In this document: piece after piece, positions 51,489 to 61,138 of the stretch
How the letters are laid out: every line of letters starts with the position of its first letter
Position numbering within the stretch: position 1 is the first letter of the stretch
Origin: Paenibacillus donghaensis
GTDB taxonomy: Bacteria > Bacillota > Bacilli > Paenibacillales > Paenibacillaceae
Direction of reading: 5' to 3'
Assembly (NCBI RefSeq): GCF_002192415.1
Contig: NZ_CP021780.1
Span: forward strand, 6,014,001-6,078,000
DNA length: 64,000 nucleotides
Translations under genes and position numbers: made by a program
The notes under the pieces: model-generated
Told to the model about the DNA's origin: nothing
What the model saw: the letters and a program-made list of their open reading frames with translations, nothing else
Databases searched by the model: none

Positions 51489-52236
51489 ATTGATCTACCA
51501 GTGATTTCATCATGCCCAGCAATACCTTTACATCCTGTACCTTCGTATTCCCGGTCTTGGCATCAATGATGGAGGAATACACATGCGGAATCACACGGGG
51601 AACGCCCGCCTGAAGGGCAATCTCCAGAATAGGTCCGAAGTTGTCCAGATCAATGCCGCCTGTAGGCTCAAGAGCGAAGCCTTCTTCCCCGCAAGCCTTG
51701 GCAACCGCCCGGTATTCCGCCTCCAGCTCCAGGCCTTGCATAGGATAATATTTGAGCGCATTGCCGCCCATGTCCCGTACCAGCGCAATCGCTGCCTGAA
51801 CAGGAACTACCGCCTGCGCCTGAGCTCCTGAACTGATAGGCCCTGTCGATATATTCACATAGCCGACCCGGCCGCTAGGGGAGACAAGACTATTAATCCA
51901 GCTGTCCTTAACACCCAGATTGGCCCGCGTTGCCCCGACTGCCGGGAAGACTTGGTTAACATGGCTGCCAGGATAGCTCCTCACAATCTCTGCCACGACC
52001 GCAGCCTGACGGTTGTCCCCTGCCCCGAGTCCGATCGATACCGCATCATTGATCGTGAGGCCGTACGCCTTCATCGCCTCTGCCGCTTCTCCGGCTGTGG
52101 GATAATTTTTGGAGAGTACACCCACCAGAACATAACCTTCCGCAGCCGCGTAGATCTCCTTGGCATTCTCAATGCTGCCCGCCAGTACATTCAGAGCCGC
52201 TGTATTCTTATAGAAAAAGTTGTATGGATCAGACAT
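51481..52236 (-). CDS. dgaF: KDPG aldolase, DgaF type
   Basis: 251 residues from ATG 52236. The sequence follows the DgaF aldolase family: VLVGVLSKNYPTAGEAAEAM, SIGLGAGDNRQAAVVAEI, NQVFPAVGATRANL, VGYVNISTGPISSG, and FALEPTGGIDLDNFGPIL. DgaF of Salmonella splits 2-keto-3-deoxy-6-phosphogluconate to pyruvate and glyceraldehyde 3-phosphate in glucosaminate breakdown. It overlaps dgaE and kdgK by 8 bases each, indicating tight translational coupling. Confidence 0.85.
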   Translation of the reverse strand: MSDPYNFFYKNTAALNVLAGSIENAKEIYAAAEGYVLVGVLSKNYPTAGEAAEAMKAYGLTINDAVSIGLGAGDNRQAAVVAEIVRSYPGSHVNQVFPAVGATRANLGVKDSWINSLVSPSGRVGYVNISTGPISSGAQAQAVVPVQAAIALVRDMGGNALKYYPMQGLELEAEYRAVAKACGEEGFALEPTGGIDLDNFGPILEIALQAGVPRVIPHVYSSIIDAKTGNTKVQDVKVLLGMMKSLVDQYV

Positions 52237-53341
52237 GGCTTCTTCCCCCCGCAATCTCCTGTATTCTGCTGATGATAACTTCCAAATCGTCTCCTTGGAG
52301 CGACCTTGGGTCAATATCGAAATACCCCTGCTTCACGCCGTAATCCCGTGTGTATACTGCGATCTCACCCTCGCGAAGCTGATCATTGACTGTCTTGGCA
52401 TCTATTCCGGCTGCCGTTGCCTCTATGTGGATGCGTCCACGAAAAATCGCCCGGCCTGCTTCATCCTGCACAATGCTGACCGATATCCCGCTAAGTTCCG
52501 CCAGTGCCTGGAGTGCCTCCAGCGTTTTCCTCTCTTGAGCGCTGTTGTCCGCTTTCTCCCAATATTCATCCAGAGCCTGGAGCAGCCCGAAGGTGGTCTC
52601 TTTGCCAACCTTCATGCTGCGGCCGATCCCATGCAATTGTACCTTCAGCCACTCGATATATTGCTTTTTGCCGGCGACAATGCCTGAAGTGGGTCCTTCA
52701 ATGGCTTTGGAGCCGCTGTAGATGGCCAGATCCGAATATTGTACATATTTGCGGATGTCCTCCTCCGCAGCCGCATCGACAATCAGCGGAACTCCGCGCC
52801 GGACGGCAACCTCCCACGCTTCCTCTACGGAAATCATGTTCTTCTGGACACAATGATGCGACTTCACATAGAGAATAGCCGCCGTGCGCTCCGAAATCGC
52901 CGCTTCAATATGCTCTTTGCGGCCTTCATTGGCGTATCCGGCTTCAACGACCCGTCCCCCGCCAAGGTATATCATGGTTTCCACCGGAGCTCCATACTGC
53001 ACATTGTGGCCCTTCAGCATAATAATCTCGTTCTTATCCATCGGCTCCTGATGCAGCCGCAGGCTGAGCCTTGGATCTCCGCCGGTCACCACGGCCGCCA
53101 CGGACAACACGATCCCACTGGATGCCGAATTTACGACGACCGCTCCCTGCGAGCCCAACATGCGGGCCATGTAATCACCAGCCTTATCCATAAGATCGGA
53201 GATCTCCACGTAGTTCTGTCCGCCCAGCTTCATGGCTTGCATAACCGTATCCGTTGGAGCGGAGACCCCTAGAATGCTCATCCTTCCACTGGCATTAATG
53301 ACGCGTTTCAGCCCATACCTAGCATGTAATGAGTGATCCAC
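52229..53341 (-). CDS. dgaE: PLP-dependent D-glucosaminate(-6-phosphate) ammonia-lyase, DgaE type
   Basis: 370 residues starting at GTG. SelA/aspartate-aminotransferase-like fold: RVINASGRMSILGVSAP at the start, VVNSASSGIVLSVAAVV, and the PLP lysine K212 in IYSGSKAIEGPTSG, with VDAAAEED as the cofactor-ring aspartate. DgaE in Salmonella converts D-glucosaminate 6-phosphate to KDPG and ammonia. The absence of a PTS and presence of KdgK suggest that here the unphosphorylated acid may be used. It overlaps the amidohydrolase gene by 23 bases. Confidence 0.85.
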   Translation of the reverse strand: MDHSLHARYGLKRVINASGRMSILGVSAPTDTVMQAMKLGGQNYVEISDLMDKAGDYMARMLGSQGAVVVNSASSGIVLSVAAVVTGGDPRLSLRLHQEPMDKNEIIMLKGHNVQYGAPVETMIYLGGGRVVEAGYANEGRKEHIEAAISERTAAILYVKSHHCVQKNMISVEEAWEVAVRRGVPLIVDAAAEEDIRKYVQYSDLAIYSGSKAIEGPTSGIVAGKKQYIEWLKVQLHGIGRSMKVGKETTFGLLQALDEYWEKADNSAQERKTLEALQALAELSGISVSIVQDEAGRAIFRGRIHIEATAAGIDAKTVNDQLREGEIAVYTRDYGVKQGYFDIDPRSLQGDDLEVIISRIQEIAGGRSHV

Positions 53342-54419
53342 TCACAAAAACCCCTTTCGCCTCAATATAACGATCCGCCACGCGGACATCGCCCTCAGAA
53401 TCCGTCAGTTCTTGCCTGCCTTCGGCCACTGTGAACAGCGTCAGATTAGCCTGCTGTCCTACCCTGATCTCGCCCAGTTCCGGCTTCTTCAGCCAAGCTG
53501 CCGCGCTGCGGGTAACCGCATGGATAACCTCTTCCAGACTGTAGCCAAGGTAGAGAAATTTCGAGAGCACATTCGACATGCTGTACACCGGACCATTCAG
53601 CCGGTTGCCCCGGTAAATATCCGTGCTGATGGTATCCAGGCCAATGCCGGCAGCCTTTGCCTGCTCCGCTGTTCTAAAGGAGAAGCTGGCCGTCCCATGC
53701 CCCACATCCAGATGAACCCCCTGCTGTACAGCATTCCGGAGTCCCTGCAGCGGCTGGCCGTCTTCATGAAATAAGTTATTGGACTTGCCGTTGAGATAAT
53801 GAGTGATGATATCTCCGGCCGCCAGCAGCTCCAGCACTTCGCCAATGGCCGGCGGAGCCGAGCCGATGTGCACCATCAGCGGCAACTTCGTCTCTTCGGA
53901 CAATGCCCGCGCCTGCTTAAGCGGCAGAATTCCATTCTCCTTCACCACGCTTTGACTGATGCGTGCTTTAAGTCCAACGATGAATTCGGGATAATCGGCT
54001 GCCGCCTGCACAACCTTGTCCCGATTGATCCATTCCAACTGCGACAATTCATCCGTCCGCTGAAGTCCAATCTGCGAAATATTCAAAAAGGCAAACACCT
54101 TCGTAACAGCTCTGGCAGTCTCAGCGTAAAAAGCCCCGATTCGCTCCGAACCGCAGCTTCCCGCATCGACAAGGGTAGTTACGCCATGCTTCACACCGAT
54201 TTCATCAATCTCATCCCCATAGGGATGAAGTTCCGGCACGGCATGAACATGCAGATCAATCCACCCACTGGATACATACCATCCGGAGCCATCCAGCTCC
54301 GTCACCCCTTCAGCGTGTCCTGCTGGCGCAATATCAGTGATGATACCTTCCTGAACGGCAATATCGACGGTCTGCCCGTTCATAAGCTGCAAATTGCGCA
54401 GCACAGTCGCTGTGCCCAC
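53319..54419 (-). CDS. Amidohydrolase / deacetylase family metallohydrolase
   Basis: 366 residues from GTG 54419, chosen because AAGGAG lies 9 bases upstream; the ATG three codons earlier is directly on that site. Amidohydrolase barrel with metal ligands visible: GWIDLHVHAVPE (HxH), IVGLKARISQS (carboxylated lysine), MVHIGSAPPAIGEV, DIITHYLNGKSN, and HLDVGHG. It belongs to the branch of putative deacetylases that co-occurs with SelA-like and KDPG-aldolase genes in Firmicutes. It may remove an N-acyl group or open a cyclic amide to give the substrate of DgaE; the true substrate is unknown. Confidence 0.82.
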   Translation of the reverse strand: MGTATVLRNLQLMNGQTVDIAVQEGIITDIAPAGHAEGVTELDGSGWYVSSGWIDLHVHAVPELHPYGDEIDEIGVKHGVTTLVDAGSCGSERIGAFYAETARAVTKVFAFLNISQIGLQRTDELSQLEWINRDKVVQAAADYPEFIVGLKARISQSVVKENGILPLKQARALSEETKLPLMVHIGSAPPAIGEVLELLAAGDIITHYLNGKSNNLFHEDGQPLQGLRNAVQQGVHLDVGHGTASFSFRTAEQAKAAGIGLDTISTDIYRGNRLNGPVYSMSNVLSKFLYLGYSLEEVIHAVTRSAAAWLKKPELGEIRVGQQANLTLFTVAEGRQELTDSEGDVRVADRYIEAKGVFVSGSLITC

Positions 54420-54466
54420 TCTTCCCATCTCCTTCTCTATACTGAAATTGGTAATTAGAAGCTACC

Positions 54467-54484
54467 AAGTTCATGTTCTATTAA
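54467..54484. repeat. Family A end remnant
   Basis: AAGTTCATGTTCTATTA resembles the right end AAGTTCACGTTCTATA of family A with one or two changes and no partner end nearby. Confidence 0.4.
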
Positions 54485-54505
54485 TATCTCACAACATCTC
54501 AATGA

Positions 54506-54521
54506 TTATAATGTTATAATG
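54506..54521. promoter_or_regulatory. Tandem TTATAATG motif between divergent genes
   Basis: Two abutting copies of TTATAATG lie in the 200-base gap between the amidohydrolase operon and the AraC regulator. They contain TATAAT -10-like boxes on the plus strand and could be a promoter or a direct-repeat operator for the GntR regulator. No clear -35 box was found. Confidence 0.4.
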
Positions 54522-54623
54522 TTTTAAACTATAAATCTACCCCTAAAATAATGATCTTGCATCTGTGTGATCCCAAAGAGAACTGTGACTTACCATCCAA
54601 CATCACTGGAGGGAATACTCTAT

Positions 54624-56951
54624 ATGGCAAAACCGGCACACAAGGCATCCTTGCGATCCAGATTCCAGCTCAACTGGAATCATTTCAAATCCAAGCTACT
54701 TCTGAAATATGCATTTTCTTATATCCTTATGTTCCTGATTCCACTGAGCGGCGTAACTATTTTTGTATATGAGAATGCCGTTAAGGGGCTGCGCGTGGAG
54801 ATCGAGCAATCCAATGTCAACCAATTGAATCAGGTGAAGAGCACCATTGATGCACGGATGGTTGAACTACAGGAGATATCCGGCAGAATTGCTTATGACA
54901 GGCACCTCACCCCTTACATGGTACGGCACCCTTATTACGGACTCGAAGCTATTCAGGCTCTCGCCAACTACAAAGCCAGCAGCAGCATCGTAGAGGATCT
55001 GTTTCTGTATTTCCACGATGACTCCAGCATCTATTCCTACCGTGGCCTCGCCGACCTTAGCGTAACCTTCGACACCTTATACCAGTTCGAGCATTGGTCT
55101 CCTGAAGAACTGCTGCAGGATCTCAATGAAACGAAGCAGCCCATGATGCGCCCTGCTGAGAATGTAACCGTTAACTCCCGCCGGGACCCTATGCTGGTCT
55201 TGCTTGTCCCGATTAAACCCAATGACCCCTTCCCTTACGGAACCGTTGTTTATTTAATGAAGGAATCGAAGCTTACCGGTGTGATGGACTCCATCCTCAG
55301 TGACTTCTCAGGGAGCAGCTACATCTTCAACTCCTCTGGTGAGGTTCTTACCGCGAACAGCCACGGCATCCGCCTGCCTCAGGACGAACTTAGCACGTTG
55401 TCTTCATTGGAGCCGGGTATTCATAATCTGGTGCTGGACGGTGAACGGCATTCGGTCGTCTCTGTCCAGTCCGAGCAGAATGGCTGGACCTATGTAACCA
55501 CCATGCCAAGCTTCCAGTTCTTCAGCCGTGTCGCCCATGTCCAGACCCTGATCCTGCTTGTCTTCTGCATCACAGTGATCACCGGCATCGTAGCCGCTCT
55601 GCTGCTTGCCAAACGGCAGTATCACCCGATCCGGGACCTGATGGAATTGGCTAAGCTTAGAGGGAACAGCAATGACGCCCTCAAGACCCGCAACGAGTGG
55701 GATTGGATCCGGCAGACCATCCAGGAATACAGCGCCAGAATCGATATGCAGGAGCCGTTCGTCCGCAACCAGTGCATGCTGCTTCTGCTGAAGCACGGCA
55801 AGCCGGATGACCCCGAGATTGAGCAGATGATACGCAGTGCGGGATTTGAGCTGTCCGAAGGAAACGGCCTGTATTTCTCCGTCATTCTGTCCTGGGATGA
55901 TGCCGTTCAAGGCGAAAGCTCCTGGGATGAGCGCCACCTGCTGCAGGAAATGCTCAGCAATGTGAACTTGCCAAGCCTTACGGCCCAGATTTTTGGAGTG
56001 GAGTTCTCCGCCCAAGAGCAGTTCGCCTTAATTGTGTCCTTCCCTGCCAGCGGGAACGGGCCGGTTCAACAGCGGATGGAGCAGGTCATCGACGCGGTGC
56101 AAGCGGTTATTCAAGAGAATTCCCGGCTCGCTCCCCACATCGGTGTCGGAACCGCCTACCAGGATCTGGCCAAGCTCAACCAGTCCTTCGTCGAAGCGGC
56201 TGCCGCCCTGGAGCACCGGGTGATCCGACGCAGCGGCCACGTCACTTATTTCGAACAATTGGCAGAGCTGAATTCACCGGCAACGGGGAGCTTCTGGATT
56301 TCCCGCAAATCCATACTCAAGCTGGAGCAGAGCCTTAAGCAGGGCAATGAATCGGTAGCCACCGAGATGATTGCCGACACCATTGATACGATTAAGGATG
56401 AGCCGTTGCAGGTACATCTGCTGCGCTGCATCTGCTTTGATCTGCTGAACACGTTCCTGCGGACCGCCTCCGAGCTCGGAATGAACGAAGTGTTCGCCGA
56501 TCTGCCTGCCTTGACCTCGTTCGAGACGCTTGAAGAATTAGAGAACAGACTGCTGTCCCTGAGTGTACGGATATGCCAGCAGGTCGAACGGAACACAGAG
56601 AGCAAGGAGTCTTCACTGATGGAAGACATCGTAATTTATGTCGACCAGCAGTTCGCCGATTACACGCTCAGCCTGGAGCATGTTGCCCTCAAATATTCCA
56701 TTTCGACCTCATATCTGAGCCGTAGCTTCAAAGAGAAAACCGGCTGCAATTTCTCACAATATATCTGGCAGCGCCGCATGGATGCAGTCATCCGGCTGCT
56801 TGAGAATACAAGCGCGCCACTCAAGGAAATTATTGAACAGGTGGGTTACCTGGATGCACCCAATTTCATCCGCAAATTCAAGAAGGAAACCGGCTTGACA
56901 CCCGGACAATACCGCAAGCAGTATGCGTCAGGCGGCTCCACGGGAAAATAA
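54624..56951 (+). CDS. Membrane-bound AraC-type transcription regulator (YesS/YtdP type)
   Basis: 775 residues from ATG 54624 (GGAGGG upstream). TM1 near residues 27-50 (YAFSYILMFLIPLSGVTIFVY), a large extracellular Cache-like sensor (about 50-290), TM2 near 300-322 (TLILLVFCITVITGIVAALLL), a cytoplasmic linker, and a C-terminal AraC DNA-binding domain (YTLSLEHVALKYSISTSYLS; PLKEIIEQVGYLDAPNFIRKF; GLTPGQYRKQ). It joins outside sensing and DNA binding in one chain with no kinase. The likely target is the adjacent convergent mannoside operon, or the divergent amidohydrolase operon. It shares a terminator with the GH130 gene. Confidence 0.88.
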   Translation: MAKPAHKASLRSRFQLNWNHFKSKLLLKYAFSYILMFLIPLSGVTIFVYENAVKGLRVEIEQSNVNQLNQVKSTIDARMVELQEISGRIAYDRHLTPYMVRHPYYGLEAIQALANYKASSSIVEDLFLYFHDDSSIYSYRGLADLSVTFDTLYQFEHWSPEELLQDLNETKQPMMRPAENVTVNSRRDPMLVLLVPIKPNDPFPYGTVVYLMKESKLTGVMDSILSDFSGSSYIFNSSGEVLTANSHGIRLPQDELSTLSSLEPGIHNLVLDGERHSVVSVQSEQNGWTYVTTMPSFQFFSRVAHVQTLILLVFCITVITGIVAALLLAKRQYHPIRDLMELAKLRGNSNDALKTRNEWDWIRQTIQEYSARIDMQEPFVRNQCMLLLLKHGKPDDPEIEQMIRSAGFELSEGNGLYFSVILSWDDAVQGESSWDERHLLQEMLSNVNLPSLTAQIFGVEFSAQEQFALIVSFPASGNGPVQQRMEQVIDAVQAVIQENSRLAPHIGVGTAYQDLAKLNQSFVEAAAALEHRVIRRSGHVTYFEQLAELNSPATGSFWISRKSILKLEQSLKQGNESVATEMIADTIDTIKDEPLQVHLLRCICFDLLNTFLRTASELGMNEVFADLPALTSFETLEELENRLLSLSVRICQQVERNTESKESSLMEDIVIYVDQQFADYTLSLEHVALKYSISTSYLSRSFKEKTGCNFSQYIWQRRMDAVIRLLENTSAPLKEIIEQVGYLDAPNFIRKFKKETGLTPGQYRKQYASGGSTGK

Positions 56952-56956
56952 AATGT

Positions 56957-56985
56957 AAACGGGCCAGCAGTCAGCCGGCCCGTTT
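56957..56985. terminator. Bidirectional terminator
   Basis: AAACGGGCC pairs with GGCCCGTTT around 11 bases, between the convergent AraC and GH130 genes. Confidence 0.8.
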
Positions 56986-56986
56986 C

Positions 56987-58003
56987 TTATTGCGGCTCGT
57001 TCAGAATATAATCGACCAGCTCGTCCAGCGGAACAGTCGCCAGCGCAATCGCCGTATCTGTCACTCCGTAGTAGATGTACAACAGTCCGTCTTTGACCAC
57101 ATTGCCGGTCGGGAAGACCACATTGGGAATCTGATATCCGAATTTCTCGTAGTAGGTCTCCGGTTCCATAATGAAATGATGCGTCCGTGCAATGATCTTC
57201 TCCGGGTTATCCAAGTCCAGCAGCATGGCCCCTACACGGTAGACGATATCTTCATCGACACCGTGATAGAGCACCAGCCAGCCCTTGTCCGTACGCACAG
57301 GAGGTGCAGAGCCGCCAATCTTCCGGGACTCCCATGTGGGATTCTCTGCTTTGGCGAGCAGCTTAGGCTGTTCCCAATGGATGAGATCTTCGGAATACGT
57401 AATCCACATCGCGGCCTTCTCTGTTCCATAGGCTTCGCCCACGTATTCCTCGGGGCGGCGCAGCAGCACGAATTTGCCGTTGATTTTCTCGGGGAACAGG
57501 ATATTGTCGCGGTCATTGATGTCCAGGGGCGTGGTATCGGCTACAAACTCCCAGTCCAGCAGATTATCCGATTTCAGAATAGAGGACCGTGTCAGCCAAT
57601 GTCCCGCTTCTTCCCCCCAGCCATCCGGGTACTCTGGAATCGAACGCTCAGGAATACCGGCTCCGGTCGGATAATAACTCATCGCACACGGCCGCAGCGC
57701 GTAATTCAAATAGAAGGTTCCTTCAATTTTGACAATCCTCGGGTCCTGCACACTGCCATAGGGAAACCCTAGCATATCTGGTGTCACCAGCGGTTCCTCC
57801 TTGACATGGGTGAAGTTCACGCCATCCTCGCTCACCAGCAGGCCAAGAAAGTTCTTGCAGGGTGTCAGTGAGCCCGCTGTGCGCTCAATCATATAGAATT
57901 TGCCATCCTCAATAATAACTGCGGGATTGAATACGGTCACTTTACGCCATTCATAACCTCCCGGGACTACGATGGGGTTGTTCGGATGCCTGGTAATTTT
58001 CAT
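56987..58003 (-). CDS. GH130 beta-mannoside phosphorylase
   Basis: 338 residues, cytoplasmic. Five-bladed beta-propeller features of GH130: RHPNNPIVVPGGYEWRKVTVFNPAVI at the start, SVQDPRIVKIEGTFYLNYAL, and IGGSAPPVRTDKGWLVLYHGVDED with the phosphate-binding region, and later PNVVFPTGNVVKDG. These enzymes split beta-mannosyl links with phosphate, giving mannose 1-phosphate. It is the last gene of the operon, 3 bases after the alpha-mannosidase gene, and would process products of that enzyme or of imported mannosides. Confidence 0.88.
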   Translation of the reverse strand: MKITRHPNNPIVVPGGYEWRKVTVFNPAVIIEDGKFYMIERTAGSLTPCKNFLGLLVSEDGVNFTHVKEEPLVTPDMLGFPYGSVQDPRIVKIEGTFYLNYALRPCAMSYYPTGAGIPERSIPEYPDGWGEEAGHWLTRSSILKSDNLLDWEFVADTTPLDINDRDNILFPEKINGKFVLLRRPEEYVGEAYGTEKAAMWITYSEDLIHWEQPKLLAKAENPTWESRKIGGSAPPVRTDKGWLVLYHGVDEDIVYRVGAMLLDLDNPEKIIARTHHFIMEPETYYEKFGYQIPNVVFPTGNVVKDGLLYIYYGVTDTAIALATVPLDELVDYILNEPQ

Positions 58004-58006
58004 GGA

Positions 58007-61000
58007 CTATGCCTCCTGAGCCTGATGTTTATCATGTATTTTAATCGTTTTGACCTCATATGGCCGGAAGGACAGCTTAAGGATTCCATCCTGAGCCTCC
58101 AGCGTTCCGGTCTCACCCTCCAGTAAATCCGCCGAACTGGCTCGGATCTCCTCCGCCAGCCAATCTATGGTCGCTGTGCCTCTTCTGCCTGCGGATTCGT
58201 ATAATCTGATAATGGTCCCGCTGCCGTCCTCTGCGCTTTTGATCGTATCGAGCAGCACATGTTCGCTGCGGAATCCCAGCCATGCATGCGTGTCCGGGTG
58301 AATACCCGGATGCGGATGCTGCTGAACGGCCAGTAACGGCTCATTCAGATCCGCAGCTTCCTTCACCACTTGCCCCTTGCCCCAATCCCCGGAATGCGGA
58401 TACAGGGAATACGTAAAGAAATGTTCGCCACGGTCTGCATTCTTATCCGGCCAGGAAGGCGCCCGCAGCAGGGACAGACGTATCACCCCGTCATGGATAT
58501 CGTAGCCGTATTTGCAGTCATTCAAGAGACTGACTCCGTAATCATTCTCGGAGAGGTCTGCCCAGCGATGCCCACATACTTCGTACTGCGCCTGCTCCCA
58601 GCTTGTATTCCTGTGCGTCGGCCGCTCCAGCGCTCCGAAGGGAATCTCATAAGTGGCTTTGGTTGTAACCACATCCACCGGAAAAGCAACTTTAAGCAGC
58701 TTATGCTCTTCGTTCCAAAGCACCCGTGTCCGGAAGTCCACCCGCCGGCCGTGCCTTGGCAGCACGATCTCTTGTTCGATCACGGACGCATTCAGCTGCC
58801 AGCGGAATTTCAGGCTGATCAGAACAGACCCCCGGGTAATAACCTGCTTGTCCAGCAGTATCGCGGCTCCGGCCGGCTGCTGTTCATAACGCGAGTCCAG
58901 ATCCCAAGCGTCCCATAAGGGCGGTGTATCATGAAAAAATTGCAGTTGATTAGCGTTCTGTCCAGCTGGAATCAGCTCACGGTCAGCACTCTTGTCCAAC
59001 CAGCGGCTGATCTCCCCCTGCTCATTAAACTCCAGAATATAGAAATCCGTCTCCCAGCTGTCCGGGAATGGTGCAGAATCCCTAATCTCGTCCTGCTGTA
59101 CAAGGTTCCCGGCTGCATCCCGCAGCCAGAAGGTACGGCAGCCAAACGCAGGAATGCCGGAGACCCGGACGGCCAGCGTATACCGCTCTCCGAGCTCATC
59201 TGCGGGCCACACCTCACTGTCCAGCAGCCCCGCTTCATCAAAGGCCTTTGCGGATGTCAGACTGTGGTCTCCCTCCAGGTAGATCATCCCTGAGCGCTCC
59301 CAGCCCAGACTGTTGAACACTACGTAAGGAGTGCCCTCCCCGTCCGTATGAACCTGCGCCGCCAATGCACTCAGCGATGAATCCAGCACCTGCTGGCCCA
59401 GACGGAAGATGTGCCCATATTCTTCTGTGGAGGTTTCATACACTTCCGGAATGGAAGTCCCCGGGATAATATCATGGAACTGATTGAGCAGCAGCAGCTT
59501 CCACCCCTCCCGGAGGATGGAATCCGCTTGTCCCGCAGCCCCCTCCCCGCCCGCCAGACGGCTCCAGATCTCAGCTTGGCGGTACAGGACCTCAGCTTTA
59601 CGGTTGCTGCGCTTATTGCGGGCATGTGTGGTGAAGGTTCCCCGGTGCAGTTCCAGATACAGATCACCGTGCCACTTGGGGAGCTGGGGCTGTTGTTCAT
59701 CAATGCCGGCAAAAAAATCCGCTGCGGCCGAGAAGCGGCTTGTTGGCTGGCCCGCCGCAAGCCCGGTTCGCCCAATATACTCCACCATTTCGTGTGTGAC
59801 TCCGCCACCACCGTCGCCATGGCCGTAGAGCAGCATCAACTCATCATGCTGCCCCTTCTGCTCATAGGATTGCCAGTGCTCCTGAACATCCCGGGGATGG
59901 GTATGCTCATTTACCCCGTGATTCTGATAAGCCACGATGGACGTACCATCAATGCCTACCCATTGGAACAGCGTATGCGGGAATACGTTGGTATCATTCC
60001 AGCCCAGCTTGGTGGTCATGAAATAATCGATTCCGGCCTGTTTAAGCAGTTGAGGAAGTGACGCACAATAGCCAAAGGTATCGGGCAGCCATTCGATCCT
60101 GGAGCGCTTGCCGAACTCCTGCTCATAGAATCCTTGTCCATACAGCATCTGCCGCACCAGCGACTCCCCGCCGGGAAGATTCAGATCCGGCTCGACCCAC
60201 ATGCCGCCGACCAGCTCCCAACGCCCTTCGGCGACTCTGGCCTGAATTCTTGCATACAGCTGCGGGTCATACTCCTTAGCAAAAGCATAGAGCTGTGGCT
60301 GACTCTGGGAATATCGGAAATCCGGGTACTTATCCATCAAGGTACACACAGTAGAGAAGGTACGGCTCACCTTCCGTACAGTCTCTCTTACCGGCCATAA
60401 CCAGGCGATATCAATATGCGATTGCCCAACCATATGCATAGTCCCGTTCTGCTGTCCGGGGGGCTTCTCAGCAGACACAGCCTGCTGCAAGCCTCTCTCA
60501 GCCTGACGGACCGCGCCTTCCGCGGCAAGTCTTGCCGGCTCCATATACAGCAGGTCCATGGTCTGCGCAAGTGCCAGCTCCATGCGCAGGCGGCGCATGT
60601 CATCCACAGGCAGCAGCACTGCTGCTTCGTGAGCAATCTTCACCGTGTGCAGCAGGCTGTATACCGGCTGGTTCACACCTGCCAGCGAGAGCGATATCCC
60701 CTGGACCGGGGCCTGAATGTTCGCCTGGCGGTTCAGAGGATCTTCAGGCTCTGGGACCGGGTCATACAGTTCAATGTCGAGCGTAAGCGACTTGCCCGCC
60801 GAACCGGCAGGGAGCGGGATGAACCAGTGATTCCGGTCCAGCCCATGATAGCTGCGCCCATCTATCCGCAGCAGGCCTTCGCCTCTGCCATGGTAGAGCA
60901 GCGCCGCTTCCTCTGCCTGCCATTCCTGCGGAACTATAATTTCCTGATGCAGAAAATAGGTTGTTCCATGTCCTCCATCCAGCCGGTCAACCTCCCGGTT

Positions 61001-61138
61001 CTCCCAGCCTTCCGTCTCATATTCGTACACACCGGGTGTGATATAACGGGATTTACGTAGCTGCCATTGCCGAAGCTCTATGACCTCGGTCCACTGCCTC
61101 TTCGCCAGCCAGTCTATAAAGCGTTCCATCCGCTTCAC
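58007..61138 (-). CDS. GH38 alpha-mannosidase
   Basis: 1043 residues, no signal peptide. The catalytic barrel shows the zinc-binding HIDIAWLWPVRETVRKV and the nucleophile region RIEWLPDTFGYCASLPQLLKQ, followed by the helical and large beta C-terminal domains of the long GH38 class (cytosolic alpha-mannosidase type). It removes alpha-linked mannose from oligosaccharides. Its ATG overlaps the GH3 stop by 4 bases (ATGA), so the two enzymes are co-translated. Confidence 0.92.
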   Translation of the reverse strand: MKRMERFIDWLAKRQWTEVIELRQWQLRKSRYITPGVYEYETEGWENREVDRLDGGHGTTYFLHQEIIVPQEWQAEEAALLYHGRGEGLLRIDGRSYHGLDRNHWFIPLPAGSAGKSLTLDIELYDPVPEPEDPLNRQANIQAPVQGISLSLAGVNQPVYSLLHTVKIAHEAAVLLPVDDMRRLRMELALAQTMDLLYMEPARLAAEGAVRQAERGLQQAVSAEKPPGQQNGTMHMVGQSHIDIAWLWPVRETVRKVSRTFSTVCTLMDKYPDFRYSQSQPQLYAFAKEYDPQLYARIQARVAEGRWELVGGMWVEPDLNLPGGESLVRQMLYGQGFYEQEFGKRSRIEWLPDTFGYCASLPQLLKQAGIDYFMTTKLGWNDTNVFPHTLFQWVGIDGTSIVAYQNHGVNEHTHPRDVQEHWQSYEQKGQHDELMLLYGHGDGGGGVTHEMVEYIGRTGLAAGQPTSRFSAAADFFAGIDEQQPQLPKWHGDLYLELHRGTFTTHARNKRSNRKAEVLYRQAEIWSRLAGGEGAAGQADSILREGWKLLLLNQFHDIIPGTSIPEVYETSTEEYGHIFRLGQQVLDSSLSALAAQVHTDGEGTPYVVFNSLGWERSGMIYLEGDHSLTSAKAFDEAGLLDSEVWPADELGERYTLAVRVSGIPAFGCRTFWLRDAAGNLVQQDEIRDSAPFPDSWETDFYILEFNEQGEISRWLDKSADRELIPAGQNANQLQFFHDTPPLWDAWDLDSRYEQQPAGAAILLDKQVITRGSVLISLKFRWQLNASVIEQEIVLPRHGRRVDFRTRVLWNEEHKLLKVAFPVDVVTTKATYEIPFGALERPTHRNTSWEQAQYEVCGHRWADLSENDYGVSLLNDCKYGYDIHDGVIRLSLLRAPSWPDKNADRGEHFFTYSLYPHSGDWGKGQVVKEAADLNEPLLAVQQHPHPGIHPDTHAWLGFRSEHVLLDTIKSAEDGSGTIIRLYESAGRRGTATIDWLAEEIRASSADLLEGETGTLEAQDGILKLSFRPYEVKTIKIHDKHQAQEA

